DNA of 64,000 bases from assembly GCF_004123905.1 (NCBI RefSeq), contig NZ_MZXW01000035.1, forward strand, positions 124,001 through 188,000. Reading direction: 5' to 3'. This stretch comes from Bradyrhizobium betae. Its GTDB lineage: Bacteria; Pseudomonadota; Alphaproteobacteria; Rhizobiales; Xanthobacteraceae. How positions within the stretch are numbered: position 1 is the stretch's first letter; each line of letters starts with the position of its first letter. Position numbers and translations under genes: made by a program. Of the stretch, positions 16,339 to 25,133 are shown one piece after another. Below the pieces are notes generated by a model that saw nothing but the letters and a program-made list of their open reading frames with translations, did not search any database and was not told where the DNA came from.

Positions 16339-18555
16339 GTGAAAAAACTTATCTTCCTGATATCTTCGATATCGCTCGCAGCAACGCTGGCCGGCACGGC
16401 TGTGCCTGTTCACGCCGATCAGGATGACAACGGCCGCGATCGCGGTTCCGACAATTTTGGGGATCGCGACCGTGATCGGGGTCATCATCACGGACGCCGA
16501 TCGCCGCCGGTGGTCCTCATCTCGCTCGACGGTGCCAAGCCCGATTTCATCCAGCAGTTTATCAATGAGGGCGTGCTGCCGCGCGACGGCGGCCTGGCGC
16601 GGCTGAGCCGCCGCGGCGCGGTGGCGGTGCAGAACATCACGGCATCACCGTCGCTCACCGCGGTCTCGCATATCGAGATCGCCACCGGCTCGACCGCTGT
16701 CCACAACGACATCCCCTCCAACACCTTCCAGGCGATCGTCGGAGCGAGCACATCGAGCCTCAGCGGCTTTGCGGCTCCCATCGGCGGCTATCGCGAGAGC
16801 CCGCTCGGGCCTTCGCCGCACCCGACCGCGTCGCCGCTGTGGGTGCAGCTGCGACAGCAGGGCAAGAAGGTGGTCACCGCAACGTGGCCCGGCGGCGACG
16901 GCGCCGACATCTCGATCAACGGCGCCGTGGTGCAACCGGCCCAGCCGATCCGCACCACCGACTTCACCGTGCCGTTCGGCGCATTCGGCGGGCTCAGTGC
17001 CCAGGGTTTTTCGCTCACCCAGACTGACTTTACCGCCGATCCGGCGGTGGCCGCGGCGCTCCAGGCAGCCGGCCGCTTCTCGTTCAGCCCGGTGCTGGCG
17101 ACGTCCACGCCGATCGAGACGTTCTCATGCGCATCGGCTTCGACCGCAACCTGCACCAGCGGGGCAACGCAGGACCTCAAATATGCGATCCGCGTTGCGG
17201 CGCTCGACACCACCAATGACAACAAGGTGAACTACGACACCCTGGTCTTCTTCGATGCCACGCGCGGCATCACGGCGGGACCGTTCGCGCCGCCGGCGAC
17301 GGGACCGGCCTATGCCAAATTCGGCGGCGAGAACGCGCCGTTCTTCTTCGACGGCAGCGGGGCGAAGGTTGGCACTGCGTACTTCGTCTCGCAGCTCGCG
17401 CCTGATCTCTCGGTGGTGCGCTTCGCCCGTTACGGGGCCAACTTCATTCCGCGCAATGCACCGGTGCTGGCCGATGTCGACGACATCAACAATAGCATCG
17501 GGTTCTGGCGTCCGCAGGCTGATTTCCGCATTCCGGAGCGGCTGAGCCCGGGCTTCACCAACTTCCCCGACGTCGAGATCGAGGCGATGTTCGAGGACAT
17601 GGTCAAGACCTTCGTGCGCTATCAGGCCGATATCGGCGAGCGCGCGATCAAGAACCATCCCGACGCCGACCTCGTGATGGTCTATATCGAACAGCCCGAC
17701 GGCTCCGAGCACCAGTTCCTGCTCACCGATCCGCGCCAAGGCACCAATCCGAAGGACCCCAACTCGACCGGCGCCAACCAGGACCCCGCCAAGGTCGCGC
17801 GCTACGCATCCTATATCCGCTTCGCCTATCAGACGGCGGACAAGGCCGTGAAGCGGATCACTGAGGCGGCGGGCGAGGACAGCAATGTCATCGTGGTGTC
17901 CGACCACGGTTTTGCGCCGTTCCACACCTCGGTCAGCATGACCAACATTCTGAAGAATGCCGGCATCGACACCACCAAACTGGCGATCCGCACCTCGGGT
18001 CCCGCCGTCAACATCTACGTCAACCTGCAGCAGCGCGAATCCGGCGGCACTGTCGATCCCGCCACCTACGCAGCGCTGGTCGCGCAGATCACCGATGCCG
18101 TGAAAAATGCGGCCGATCCCAACCCGAAGTTCAACGGCTCACTCGAGGGCGGGAAACTCTTCACCGTGGTCGAGACCCGTCCGCTCCAGTGCGAGGCCGG
18201 CATCGGTCAGTGCACCAGCAAGACCATCGGCCAGGATTTTGGCGATGTGTTCGCGCTGATGGCTCCGGGCTACAATTTCGACGGCATCCAGAGCCCCGGC
18301 GTCGCCCGGCTCGGCGATGCCGCGTTCAGCGCGGCGACGACGACGTTGTCGATGCCCAATTTCTACGGGGCCCACGGCCACGATCCAAAACTGCCGGTGA
18401 TGAGCGCAACCTTCATCGCCGCCGGCCCGCGAATCCGCGACAACACCACGATCCGCCGCATGCGCAATCTCGACGTGGCCCCGACCATCATGCAGATCCT
18501 GGGCGTCAGGCCGCACGGGGTCGATGGTGAGGTGCTGCACGAGATCCTGCGGTAG
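16339..18555 (+). CDS. Secreted alkaline-phosphatase-superfamily phosphodiesterase/pyrophosphatase
   Basis: A 738-residue exported protein. A GTG at 16339 gives a typical signal peptide (MKKLIFLISSISLAATLAGT); an in-frame TTG ten codons upstream would spoil it. After cleavage comes a linker of about 30 residues rich in Asp, Arg and His. The catalytic domain has the metal-ligand and nucleophile pattern of nucleotide pyrophosphatase/phosphodiesterase enzymes: ISLDGAKPD, a Thr in SPSLTAVSH, IEQPDGSEH, VVSDHGF and GAHGHDP. It should cleave phosphoester or phosphodiester bonds outside the cytoplasm. It is larger than typical family members because of inserts near residues 190-350. Confidence 0.87.
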   Translation: MKKLIFLISSISLAATLAGTAVPVHADQDDNGRDRGSDNFGDRDRDRGHHHGRRSPPVVLISLDGAKPDFIQQFINEGVLPRDGGLARLSRRGAVAVQNITASPSLTAVSHIEIATGSTAVHNDIPSNTFQAIVGASTSSLSGFAAPIGGYRESPLGPSPHPTASPLWVQLRQQGKKVVTATWPGGDGADISINGAVVQPAQPIRTTDFTVPFGAFGGLSAQGFSLTQTDFTADPAVAAALQAAGRFSFSPVLATSTPIETFSCASASTATCTSGATQDLKYAIRVAALDTTNDNKVNYDTLVFFDATRGITAGPFAPPATGPAYAKFGGENAPFFFDGSGAKVGTAYFVSQLAPDLSVVRFARYGANFIPRNAPVLADVDDINNSIGFWRPQADFRIPERLSPGFTNFPDVEIEAMFEDMVKTFVRYQADIGERAIKNHPDADLVMVYIEQPDGSEHQFLLTDPRQGTNPKDPNSTGANQDPAKVARYASYIRFAYQTADKAVKRITEAAGEDSNVIVVSDHGFAPFHTSVSMTNILKNAGIDTTKLAIRTSGPAVNIYVNLQQRESGGTVDPATYAALVAQITDAVKNAADPNPKFNGSLEGGKLFTVVETRPLQCEAGIGQCTSKTIGQDFGDVFALMAPGYNFDGIQSPGVARLGDAAFSAATTTLSMPNFYGAHGHDPKLPVMSATFIAAGPRIRDNTTIRRMRNLDVAPTIMQILGVRPHGVDGEVLHEILR

Positions 18556-18590
18556 AGAGATCACGCGAAATCCGGGCTACGCGGCCGGAT

Positions 18591-18687
18591 CTCGTAGGGT
18601 GGGCAAAGCGCGGCGTGCCCACGATCTGCCGCAGATCAGAACGAGATGGTGGGCACGGCGCAAGTGCGCCTTTGCCCATCCTACGAG
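18591..18687. repeat. Family B palindromic element, copy 1
   Basis: About 97 bases bounded by inverted ends CTCGTAGG ... CCTACGAG, extended inward as GGGTGGGCAAAGCG and CGCCTTTGCCCATCC. A closely similar element lies at 46655-46748. It sits between the 3' ends of the convergent phosphodiesterase and ABC-F genes. Such small non-coding elements with terminal inverted repeats resemble MITE or BIME sequences. Confidence 0.75.
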
Positions 18688-18720
18688 AGCTGAGTCGTTG
18701 CGGGGTCCGCAGGCCCAGCG

Positions 18721-20343
18721 CTAGCTCCGCAACCCCGGCGCTTCCTGCCCGGTCCGCGCGACATACTCCGTGTAACCGCCGCCGAACTGGTGGATGCCCT
18801 CCGGCGTCAGCTCCAGCACGCGGTTCGACAGCGTCGCCAGGAAATGGCGGTCATGCGAGACGAACAGCATGGTGCCCTCGAAATCCGACAGCGCCGTGAT
18901 CAGCATTTCCTTGGTGGCGAGATCGAGATGGTTGGTCGGCTCGTCCAGCACCAGAAAATTCGGCGGGTCGAACAGCATCTTTGCCATCACGAGCCGCGCC
19001 TTCTCGCCGCCCGAGAGCACGCGGCAGCGCTTCTCGACATCGTCGCCGGAGAAGCCGAAGCAGCCGGCGAGCGCGCGTAGGGAGCCCTGCCCTGCGGTCG
19101 GAAACTGATCTTCCAGCGACTGGAACACGGTGCGTTCGCCATCGAGCAGATCCATCGCATGCTGGGCGAAATAGCCCATCTTGACGCTGCCGCCGACCGC
19201 GACCGTGCCCTGATCCGGCTCACTCGCACCCGCAATCAGCTTGAGCAGCGTCGACTTGCCGGCGCCATTGACGCCCATCACGCACCAGCGCTCCCTACGG
19301 CGGATCATGAAATCCAGCCCGTCATAGATCCGCTTGCTGCCATAGCCCTTGTGGACACCCTTGAGCGCCACGACGTCCTCGCCCGAGCGCGGTGCCGGCA
19401 GGAAGTCGAAGGCAATCGTCTGGCGGCGGCGCGGCGGCTCGACCCGCTCGATCTTGTCGAGCTTCTTCACCCGGCTCTGCACCTGGGCCGCGTGCGAGGC
19501 GCGTGCCTTGAAGCGCTCGATGAACTTGATCTCCTTGGCGAGCATCGCCTGCTGGCGCTCGAATTGCGCCTGCTGTTGCTTCTCGCTCAGCGCGCGCTGC
19601 TGCTCGTAGAACTCGTAATTGCCGGCGTAGGTCGTGAGCGAGCCGGAATCGATCTCGACCACTTTCGAGATCACGCGGTTGATGAACTCGCGGTCATGCG
19701 AGGTCATCAGCAGCGTGCCTTCGTAATCGTGCAAGAACTTCTCGAGCCAGATCAGGCTTTCCAAATCGAGATGGTTGCTCGGCTCGTCGAGCAGCATGAC
19801 GTCGGGACGCATCAGGAGAATGCGGGCGAGCGCCACGCGCATCTTCCAGCCGCCCGAGAGTTTTCCGACGTCGCCGTCCATCATCTCCTGGCTGAAGCCG
19901 AGGCCGGACAGGGCTTCGCGCGCACGGCCGTCGAGCGCGTAGCCGTCGAGCTCTTCGAACGCGTGCTGCACCTCGCCATAGCGCGCGATGATCTCGTCCA
20001 TCTGGTCGGCCTTGTCAGGGTCGGCCATCGCGGTTTCGAGCTCGCGCAACTCGGCCGCGACCTCGCTGACGGGGCCGGCACCATTCATCACCTCGGCCAC
20101 GGCGCTGCGGCCGGACATCTCGCCGACGTCCTGGTTGAAATAGCCGATGGTGATGCCGCGATCGGTCGAGACCTGCCCCTCGTCGGGCAGTTCCTCGCCG
20201 GCGATCATCCGGAACAGGGTGGTCTTTCCGGCGCCATTCGGGCCGACGAGACCGATCTTCTCGCCCTTGTTGAGGGCGGCCGAGGCTTCGATGAACAGGA
20301 TCTGGTGGCCGGCTTGCTTGCTGACGTTGTCGAGGCGGATCAT
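18721..20343 (-). CDS. ABC-F family ATP-binding protein
   Basis: A 540-residue soluble protein with two ABC ATPase domains and no membrane segments. Walker A motifs are GPNGAGKT near residue 36 and GVNGAGKS near 345; signatures LSGGWKMRVALA and LSGGEKARLVMA and Walker B boxes LLDEPSNHLDL and LVLDEPTNHLDL are intact. A charged helical linker joins the domains. ABC-F proteins act on the ribosome, resolving stalled or antibiotic-blocked translation. The start MIRLDNVSKQ at 20343 matches the family; earlier in-frame starts would run into the neighbouring gene. Confidence 0.93.
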   Translation of the reverse strand: MIRLDNVSKQAGHQILFIEASAALNKGEKIGLVGPNGAGKTTLFRMIAGEELPDEGQVSTDRGITIGYFNQDVGEMSGRSAVAEVMNGAGPVSEVAAELRELETAMADPDKADQMDEIIARYGEVQHAFEELDGYALDGRAREALSGLGFSQEMMDGDVGKLSGGWKMRVALARILLMRPDVMLLDEPSNHLDLESLIWLEKFLHDYEGTLLMTSHDREFINRVISKVVEIDSGSLTTYAGNYEFYEQQRALSEKQQQAQFERQQAMLAKEIKFIERFKARASHAAQVQSRVKKLDKIERVEPPRRRQTIAFDFLPAPRSGEDVVALKGVHKGYGSKRIYDGLDFMIRRRERWCVMGVNGAGKSTLLKLIAGASEPDQGTVAVGGSVKMGYFAQHAMDLLDGERTVFQSLEDQFPTAGQGSLRALAGCFGFSGDDVEKRCRVLSGGEKARLVMAKMLFDPPNFLVLDEPTNHLDLATKEMLITALSDFEGTMLFVSHDRHFLATLSNRVLELTPEGIHQFGGGYTEYVARTGQEAPGLRS

Positions 20344-20482
20344 GGGGTCTTTTTGGGGGGATTGTTGCGTTGCAGCGTCATAGGCCATGTAGGCCCTGAG
20401 GGGAAGCCCGGCGCGGTACGGATCCCTGTCGCCGCCGCCCAACTCCCGCAATCCGCCCCGAGACTTAATAGCCCTTGAAGCG

Positions 20483-20944
20483 TCAGGCACCGAAAGCCGC
20501 AAGACCTGCCGCGGCGACTTGCGCATCCTGGGTCGACTGCATGCCCGAGACGCCGATTGCTCCGACCACCCTGCCCTCGCGCAGGATCGGAACGCCACCT
20601 TCCAGAGGCGTCAGGTTGGTCATGCCCAGCAGTCGCCAGTGAAGGCCGCCATCCGCCAGCGCGGATTCGAAGGCCCCTGTGGGCCGCCTGAAATCGACGG
20701 CGGTCTGTGCTTTCTGTTGCGCAACGACCACGCTGCCATGCTGCGCCTGATCGAGGCGGTACAACAGCACGAGATGGCCGCTGCTGTCGGCAATGGCGAT
20801 CACCATGGGCCAGCCATGACGCTGCGCTTCGGCACGCGCCGCATCGGCCACGCGCGTCGCCTCATCGAGCGCGATTGGGGCGCCGTAGAGCGGCGTCAGG
20901 GCCGCCAGAGGGACATTGACCGCACAGGAATCCGGTTTCGTCAT
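20483..20944 (-). CDS. GlcG/HbpS-like heme-binding family protein
   Basis: A 153-residue protein of the GlcG/HbpS (DUF336) family. Typical segments are MVIAIADSSGHLVLLYRLDQ, AQQKAQTAVDFRRPT and EGGVPILREGRVVGAIGVSG. Members bind heme or small molecules or occur as accessory proteins of catabolic operons; function is uncertain. The ATG at 20944 is preceded by GGAG. It diverges from a LysR gene, which is its likely regulator. Confidence 0.87.
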   Translation of the reverse strand: MTKPDSCAVNVPLAALTPLYGAPIALDEATRVADAARAEAQRHGWPMVIAIADSSGHLVLLYRLDQAQHGSVVVAQQKAQTAVDFRRPTGAFESALADGGLHWRLLGMTNLTPLEGGVPILREGRVVGAIGVSGMQSTQDAQVAAAGLAAFGA

Positions 20945-20995
20945 GACAAGCTCCAAATCATCGGGAGCCCATTCACAACACATCACACTTATGAT

Positions 20996-21025
20996 GATAA
21001 TATTCGACGCTATGGATATATTATC
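20996..21025. promoter_or_regulatory. Inverted repeat GATAATAT-N14-ATATTATC
   Basis: Perfect eight-base arms at 20996-21003 and 21018-21025 lie in the gap between the GlcG-like and LysR genes. LysR regulators often bind dyads in such divergent promoters. The AT-rich arms also could include promoter elements. Confidence 0.45.
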
Positions 21026-21071
21026 TCACTTTTCAGGAGAATGACCGCTGGCCTCACTTGCAGACTATGCG

Positions 21072-21935
21072 GTGTTTCTGGCCGTCATTGACGAGGGGAG
21101 CCTGACGTCCGCGGCGACCCGTCTCGGCAGATCGCTGCAGTCGGTCAGCCGTTCGCTTGCGCGGCTCGAGGACGACCTTGGCGTGGAGCTCGTCTCGCGA
21201 ACGACGCGGCGCCTGCATCCAACGCCCGCGGGCCTCGAATTTGCCGGCCGCATCCGCCTCGCGCTCACGACCATCGACGCCGCGCGTGAAGATCTGCTCG
21301 CCACCGACCGGCGACTTGCCGGCACCATCCGCGTGGGCACATCGAGCCTCTTCGGCCCCGAATATGTGGCTCCCGTCCTGAGCCAATTCCTGACGCGGAA
21401 TCCCGAAATCGACATCGAACTCGTCCTGTCCGACGAGCGTGTCGACCTCGTCGCCGGGAAGCTCGATTTTGCTGTTCGCATCGGCAACTTGCCGGACTCG
21501 AATTTGCGGATTCGACGGCTCGGTGGACTGAGCTGGGCCGTGTTCGCTTCGCCGGTCTATCTCGCCGCTTATGGTAGTCCAGAGCATCCGCAAGACCTAT
21601 CCGGTCACGCGTGCGTATTGCGGGCGAGCGATGACGACCGCTGGGCCTTTGGCGACAAGAGGCAGCGCATCGAAGTCCACGGTCGGTTTCGGTCGGAAAG
21701 TGCCGCAGCACGCAACGCGGCCGTCGCATCCGGCTTCGGCATCGGGCTCGCTCCGCTCTGGCAGGTCCGCAGGCTCATCGATCAGGGGGTCGTCGAGCAA
21801 ATCCTTGTTGGCCACGAGCCGCCGCCAATCCCGCTCCAGATTGTCTGGCCCAAGCGAGGCGCCGGCGCGATGCCTCGACGGGTCCGCGCCGCCATCGAAT
21901 TCCTCGTCGCGCGGCTTTCCGTCCTGCGGATATGA
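21072..21935 (+). CDS. LysR family transcriptional regulator
   Basis: A LysR regulator with an N-terminal winged helix-turn-helix (DEGSLTSAATRLGRSLQSVS) and a substrate-binding-like effector domain. The first conventional start is GTG at 21072, but this cuts off residues usually present before the first helix. The frame continues upstream as LASLADYA to a CTG at 21048, which sits eight bases after AGGAG. The ATG at 21041 right after AGGAGA is in another frame. The true start may be the CTG, or a single-base change may separate ATG from the frame. It likely controls the divergent GlcG-like gene. Confidence 0.85.
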   Translation: MFLAVIDEGSLTSAATRLGRSLQSVSRSLARLEDDLGVELVSRTTRRLHPTPAGLEFAGRIRLALTTIDAAREDLLATDRRLAGTIRVGTSSLFGPEYVAPVLSQFLTRNPEIDIELVLSDERVDLVAGKLDFAVRIGNLPDSNLRIRRLGGLSWAVFASPVYLAAYGSPEHPQDLSGHACVLRASDDDRWAFGDKRQRIEVHGRFRSESAAARNAAVASGFGIGLAPLWQVRRLIDQGVVEQILVGHEPPPIPLQIVWPKRGAGAMPRRVRAAIEFLVARLSVLRI

Positions 21936-22096
21936 CGGCCGTCGCACCCCGCGAATTGACGCTCACGCCCTTCCATCAGCCCGCCTGGCTGCAGGCTGGC
22001 CGCCCCCGCCGCGCCGGGCGCGGGCGGAGCGGCGGCACCGGGGTGCCGCCGGCTTTGCCAACCCCTCCTTGGTCAGCCACTCCGCATGCGTCGCCC

Positions 22097-22552
22097 CTAT
22101 CGGCGAGGCGGGAGCGTCGTCGAGAAGCAGTAACGAGCGATCTGCCACTCGCCGTCATCGCCCTTTTGGAAAACGAACAGTTCGTGGTTGGCGTCGGGGT
22201 CGCGCTCTCCGGTCGCGAGCGCAATCACGAACCCGGTCGAGTTCGTCCGGACAAACGCCCATTTCGGTGCGACTTGCACGATCTCTTCGATCCGCAGCTC
22301 AACATCGAATGTCATCGATTGAAATATGCCATTATAGGCAGCATGGATCGCGTCGGTGCCAATCGACGATGGGCTATGCTGGGGCATGAAGACAGCATCA
22401 GATGAAAATAGGGTCATCACCTTGTCAGCATCCGAGGTGTTGAGAGCCGCCTCGTAGGCCTGCAATACCTGTTCGATCCCGTGACGATCCGCGTCAGCCT
22501 GTGCTGAAGCGACATTTGCGGTTTCGCCCGGGGTTTTCATGAGCTTCTTCAT
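22097..22552 (-). CDS. SnoaL/SgcJ-like NTF2-fold protein
   Basis: A 151-residue soluble protein. The pattern EQVLQAYEAALNTSDADKVM, FSSDAVFMPQ, TDAIHAAY and the terminal WQIARYCFSTT is that of the SgcJ/EcaC or YybH type of NTF2-like proteins, which includes ketosteroid-isomerase-like folds. The catalytic role is unknown. Several Met codons near the start (22552, 22540) make the start uncertain. It stands alone between a LysR gene and the porin gene. Confidence 0.75.
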   Translation of the reverse strand: MKKLMKTPGETANVASAQADADRHGIEQVLQAYEAALNTSDADKVMTLFSSDAVFMPQHSPSSIGTDAIHAAYNGIFQSMTFDVELRIEEIVQVAPKWAFVRTNSTGFVIALATGERDPDANHELFVFQKGDDGEWQIARYCFSTTLPPRR

Positions 22553-22720
22553 CAATTTGCATTCCAGTTTTGTTTGAATGGTTGTTTGCTATACGGGCGT
22601 ATATCGCTTCCGGTGACCGGAGTAGCCGGAGGACATGCGAAGCTGTGTCGCCGTTTCCGGAACGCTGCGCCATCAAGGAAGGTGAGCAGAGGGTGCGGGT
22701 CGAGTAACTCCTCCGCTTTT

Positions 22721-22768
22721 TGGCATGTCCAAGACCTGGCATGTCCAAGACCTGGCATGTCCAAGGCC
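22721..22768. repeat. Three tandem 16-bp repeats
   Basis: TGGCATGTCCAAGACC occurs at 22721-22736 and 22737-22752, followed by TGGCATGTCCAAGGCC at 22753-22768, one base different. The array lies just after the porin gene and about 170 bases upstream of the SgcJ-like gene. The 16-base period could present regulator sites at spaced helical positions, or the array may be a slippage product. Confidence 0.75.
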
Positions 22769-22796
22769 CGCCCAAGATGAGGCGATGGTTTCATAG

Positions 22797-24314
22797 TCAG
22801 AATCTGTAGTTCGCCATGATGCCAAGCATCCTTATGGTCTGCGCCGGCCCGGTTTCCCGGATGAACGTCCCCGCCTCGAACGCGCTCACCGATGCCGTCA
22901 CATTAAGTTCCGGCGTTGCCTGCCAGGCGACGGTCAGTTCAATCTGTGTGCCGATAAAGCGCGCCGTGCTGTCCCGGCCGCTTCGCACGACATTGCCCGC
23001 AACTCCGTAAACGCCGTCGGCCACACTCTGCCGCCAATAAGCCGCGCCCGTCAGCGACACCGCAACGTCCGTGTAGGGCACCACCGTTACGCCCGGCCGC
23101 GCACGTATCAAATTCCGGGGCCCGATCGGAGACAGCGCTCCAAAGTATTTGCCGCGAGGAAAGAGAGGATTGAAGGTCCCAAGGCGCTGATCGCGCGGGT
23201 TGTCATCGCCCGAGATGACTTCAGACAGGAAGCTGAAATCCGGCGTCGTGGGAACGTTCAGAAAACGGTAGCCAACTTCGCCTCCTATTCCCCAGCCGGT
23301 CCGGGGGTGGCCTGCGAAATGTCCCCCCTGAAGCGCGCCTTCGATATTCCAATGCCAGGATCCCTTATCTCCAAAGACCCTGCTTCCAAAGGTGTGAACG
23401 ATCTCTTTGCCCGTGCCCTGGTCATAGACCGCAGCGTTGTCGCGCAAACCCAGATAGAACGCATCGATGCCGATCGCGCGTTTAGCGTCCAGCCATTGGG
23501 TCGCATAGACACCCCAAACAGCTTTCTGCCGCGAGCTGCGATCGTCGAAATCCCCCGGCCCGTTGTCGACAGGGTGATAGTATAGAGCCGTGACCTGGCG
23601 GAATTGACTCGTCAGTGTCGCGTCAGCGCCCTCAAAGGCTTGGGGAATATTGACACCGTAACGCGTATCTATGAAGCGGCCTGCTCCCAGCGACACCAGC
23701 TTGCGTCCCATCGACAAGCTCAGCGACATGCGTTCCGTGACATCCATCCGGAGCTCGCCGAACGCCTGAAGCATATCCGTACCAGTCGTATCGACGGGGC
23801 GCGTTGGGCGGTCAACGCCTGAGATTGAAGATACGATGGGCTGCGCAAAAAATCGGACCGCGCCCATGTGAAGGTCGGCATAAGGCATAAAGCGATGCCA
23901 GATGTAAGCATCGTTTGGCGCCGATCCCCAATTCACATTGGCATAGCCCTCATAGCGAGAGCGGGCTTCCATTCCTGTCACGAGATACGTCGATCGATTA
24001 TCGTCGAGCGCAATGTACTTGAACGGCTCTGTCCAGTGACCCGTGCGCGAAACGGGATCTGCGAGATAAATCCAGTCCTCGTTGTAACGCTCGTTGGTCA
24101 GTGTCGGTGCACGTCCGAGACCTGTTCCGACCTGCGCCTGCGCAACAAGCGGCGTGGCGGCAAGCGCCGTCGCCAGCGCAACGCTCTGCTTGACGATCCG
24201 CAAGCGCGCTCGGCCGGAGCGACGGCAGGGACGCCTTTGCAGGCTTTTGAAAATGAGAGCAGGTTCTGTCGGAGTGACGAGGTCCGATACCGATAGGTTC
24301 TTTACACGACGCAT
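22797..24314 (-). CDS. Alginate-export-type outer membrane porin
   Basis: A 505-residue outer-membrane beta-barrel. It has a hydrophobic signal segment (VALATALAATPLVAQAQ at about residues 44-60), alternating beta-strand sequence with many aromatic girdle residues, and a C-terminal ITANYRF-like ending (IMANYRF) that closes with Phe, as in porins. The fold pattern (ALDDNRSTYLVTGMEARSRYEGY near residue 100) resembles the Alginate_exp family, which in rhizobia and pseudomonads includes small-molecule uptake porins. ATG is preceded by GAGGTG. It follows the hydrolase gene by 29 bases on the same strand, so both probably share a transcript. Confidence 0.8.
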   Translation of the reverse strand: MRRVKNLSVSDLVTPTEPALIFKSLQRRPCRRSGRARLRIVKQSVALATALAATPLVAQAQVGTGLGRAPTLTNERYNEDWIYLADPVSRTGHWTEPFKYIALDDNRSTYLVTGMEARSRYEGYANVNWGSAPNDAYIWHRFMPYADLHMGAVRFFAQPIVSSISGVDRPTRPVDTTGTDMLQAFGELRMDVTERMSLSLSMGRKLVSLGAGRFIDTRYGVNIPQAFEGADATLTSQFRQVTALYYHPVDNGPGDFDDRSSRQKAVWGVYATQWLDAKRAIGIDAFYLGLRDNAAVYDQGTGKEIVHTFGSRVFGDKGSWHWNIEGALQGGHFAGHPRTGWGIGGEVGYRFLNVPTTPDFSFLSEVISGDDNPRDQRLGTFNPLFPRGKYFGALSPIGPRNLIRARPGVTVVPYTDVAVSLTGAAYWRQSVADGVYGVAGNVVRSGRDSTARFIGTQIELTVAWQATPELNVTASVSAFEAGTFIRETGPAQTIRMLGIMANYRF

Positions 24315-24343
24315 ACTGCACGCACCTCGTCACCCCGCTCGAG

Positions 24344-24994
24344 TTAAGCCTGAGATGGCGCTGGCGTTTTCAGGAGCTGCTGCTCCCACAGATAAGCGAT
24401 GCCGGTGCCGCCGAGGTGCGAGATCAACACCTCGGTGAGCGCTTCGACGTGCTCGGTGCGCGCCCAGTCGCGCTGCCATTCGCCAGCCAGGGCCATCCAG
24501 GTCATCGGATTTGCGCCGGCCGCGATCATCCGCTGGATCGCAACCTCATGAGACTCGGTCGAAACGCCGCCCGACGCGTCCGTGATCACGGTCACGTCCC
24601 AACCTTCGCCGGCAGCTTGAATGACAGGCATGGCAACGCAGACTTCGGTCCACAGGCCTGCGATGATCAGCTGCTTGCGGCCGGTGGCCTTGACCAGGTC
24701 CACCACCTTCTTGTCCTCCCAGGTGTTCACCCAGGTCCGATCGATCACCTCCTGGCCCGGGAATACATCCGTGATCTGCTTGAAGAGAACGCCACCGCGT
24801 TCCGCGAGCACGCTGGTAAGGATCGTCGGAACATTGAACGCCTTCGCAAGCTTCGCCAGAGCGGTCACATTGTTGACCACGGCCTGCGGGTCGTGACTGT
24901 TCACGTTGGTAAGCTGAAAAGCCTGATGATCGATAAGAACGAGAACCGAGTCCTCGGGACGAAGAAGTGAAGATAGGCCATTGCGGAGTTTCAT
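24344..24994 (-). CDS. Isochorismatase-family cysteine hydrolase
   Basis: A 216-residue hydrolase with the isochorismatase-like triad: VLVLIDHQ (Asp), a Lys in the central region (GRKQLIIAGL), and WTEVCVAMP (Cys). The sequence resembles the YcaC group of uncharacterised amidohydrolases. It is the first gene of a two-gene unit with the porin, suggesting that an amide or ester compound is taken up and then hydrolysed. A LysR gene diverges from it and is the likely regulator. Confidence 0.87.
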   Translation of the reverse strand: MKLRNGLSSLLRPEDSVLVLIDHQAFQLTNVNSHDPQAVVNNVTALAKLAKAFNVPTILTSVLAERGGVLFKQITDVFPGQEVIDRTWVNTWEDKKVVDLVKATGRKQLIIAGLWTEVCVAMPVIQAAGEGWDVTVITDASGGVSTESHEVAIQRMIAAGANPMTWMALAGEWQRDWARTEHVEALTEVLISHLGGTGIAYLWEQQLLKTPAPSQA

Positions 24995-25133
24995 GAAAAC
25001 CTTCTGCTGTTAGCGATTGGACAGGTGCTCGCGCCGTGCTGCGATACCGTGCGGAGGTTGCCAGCATCGCTTACGATCCGGTAGAACCGCCCCTAGGCAC
25101 ACTGTGTCGCGAAATCAGGAACGGGCGATTGTT

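Noticed and set aside
19159..20478. A 439-codon plus-strand frame antisense to the ABC-F gene.
   Set aside because: The minus-strand ABC-F protein has all ATPase motifs; the plus-strand frame has none and reflects high GC content.
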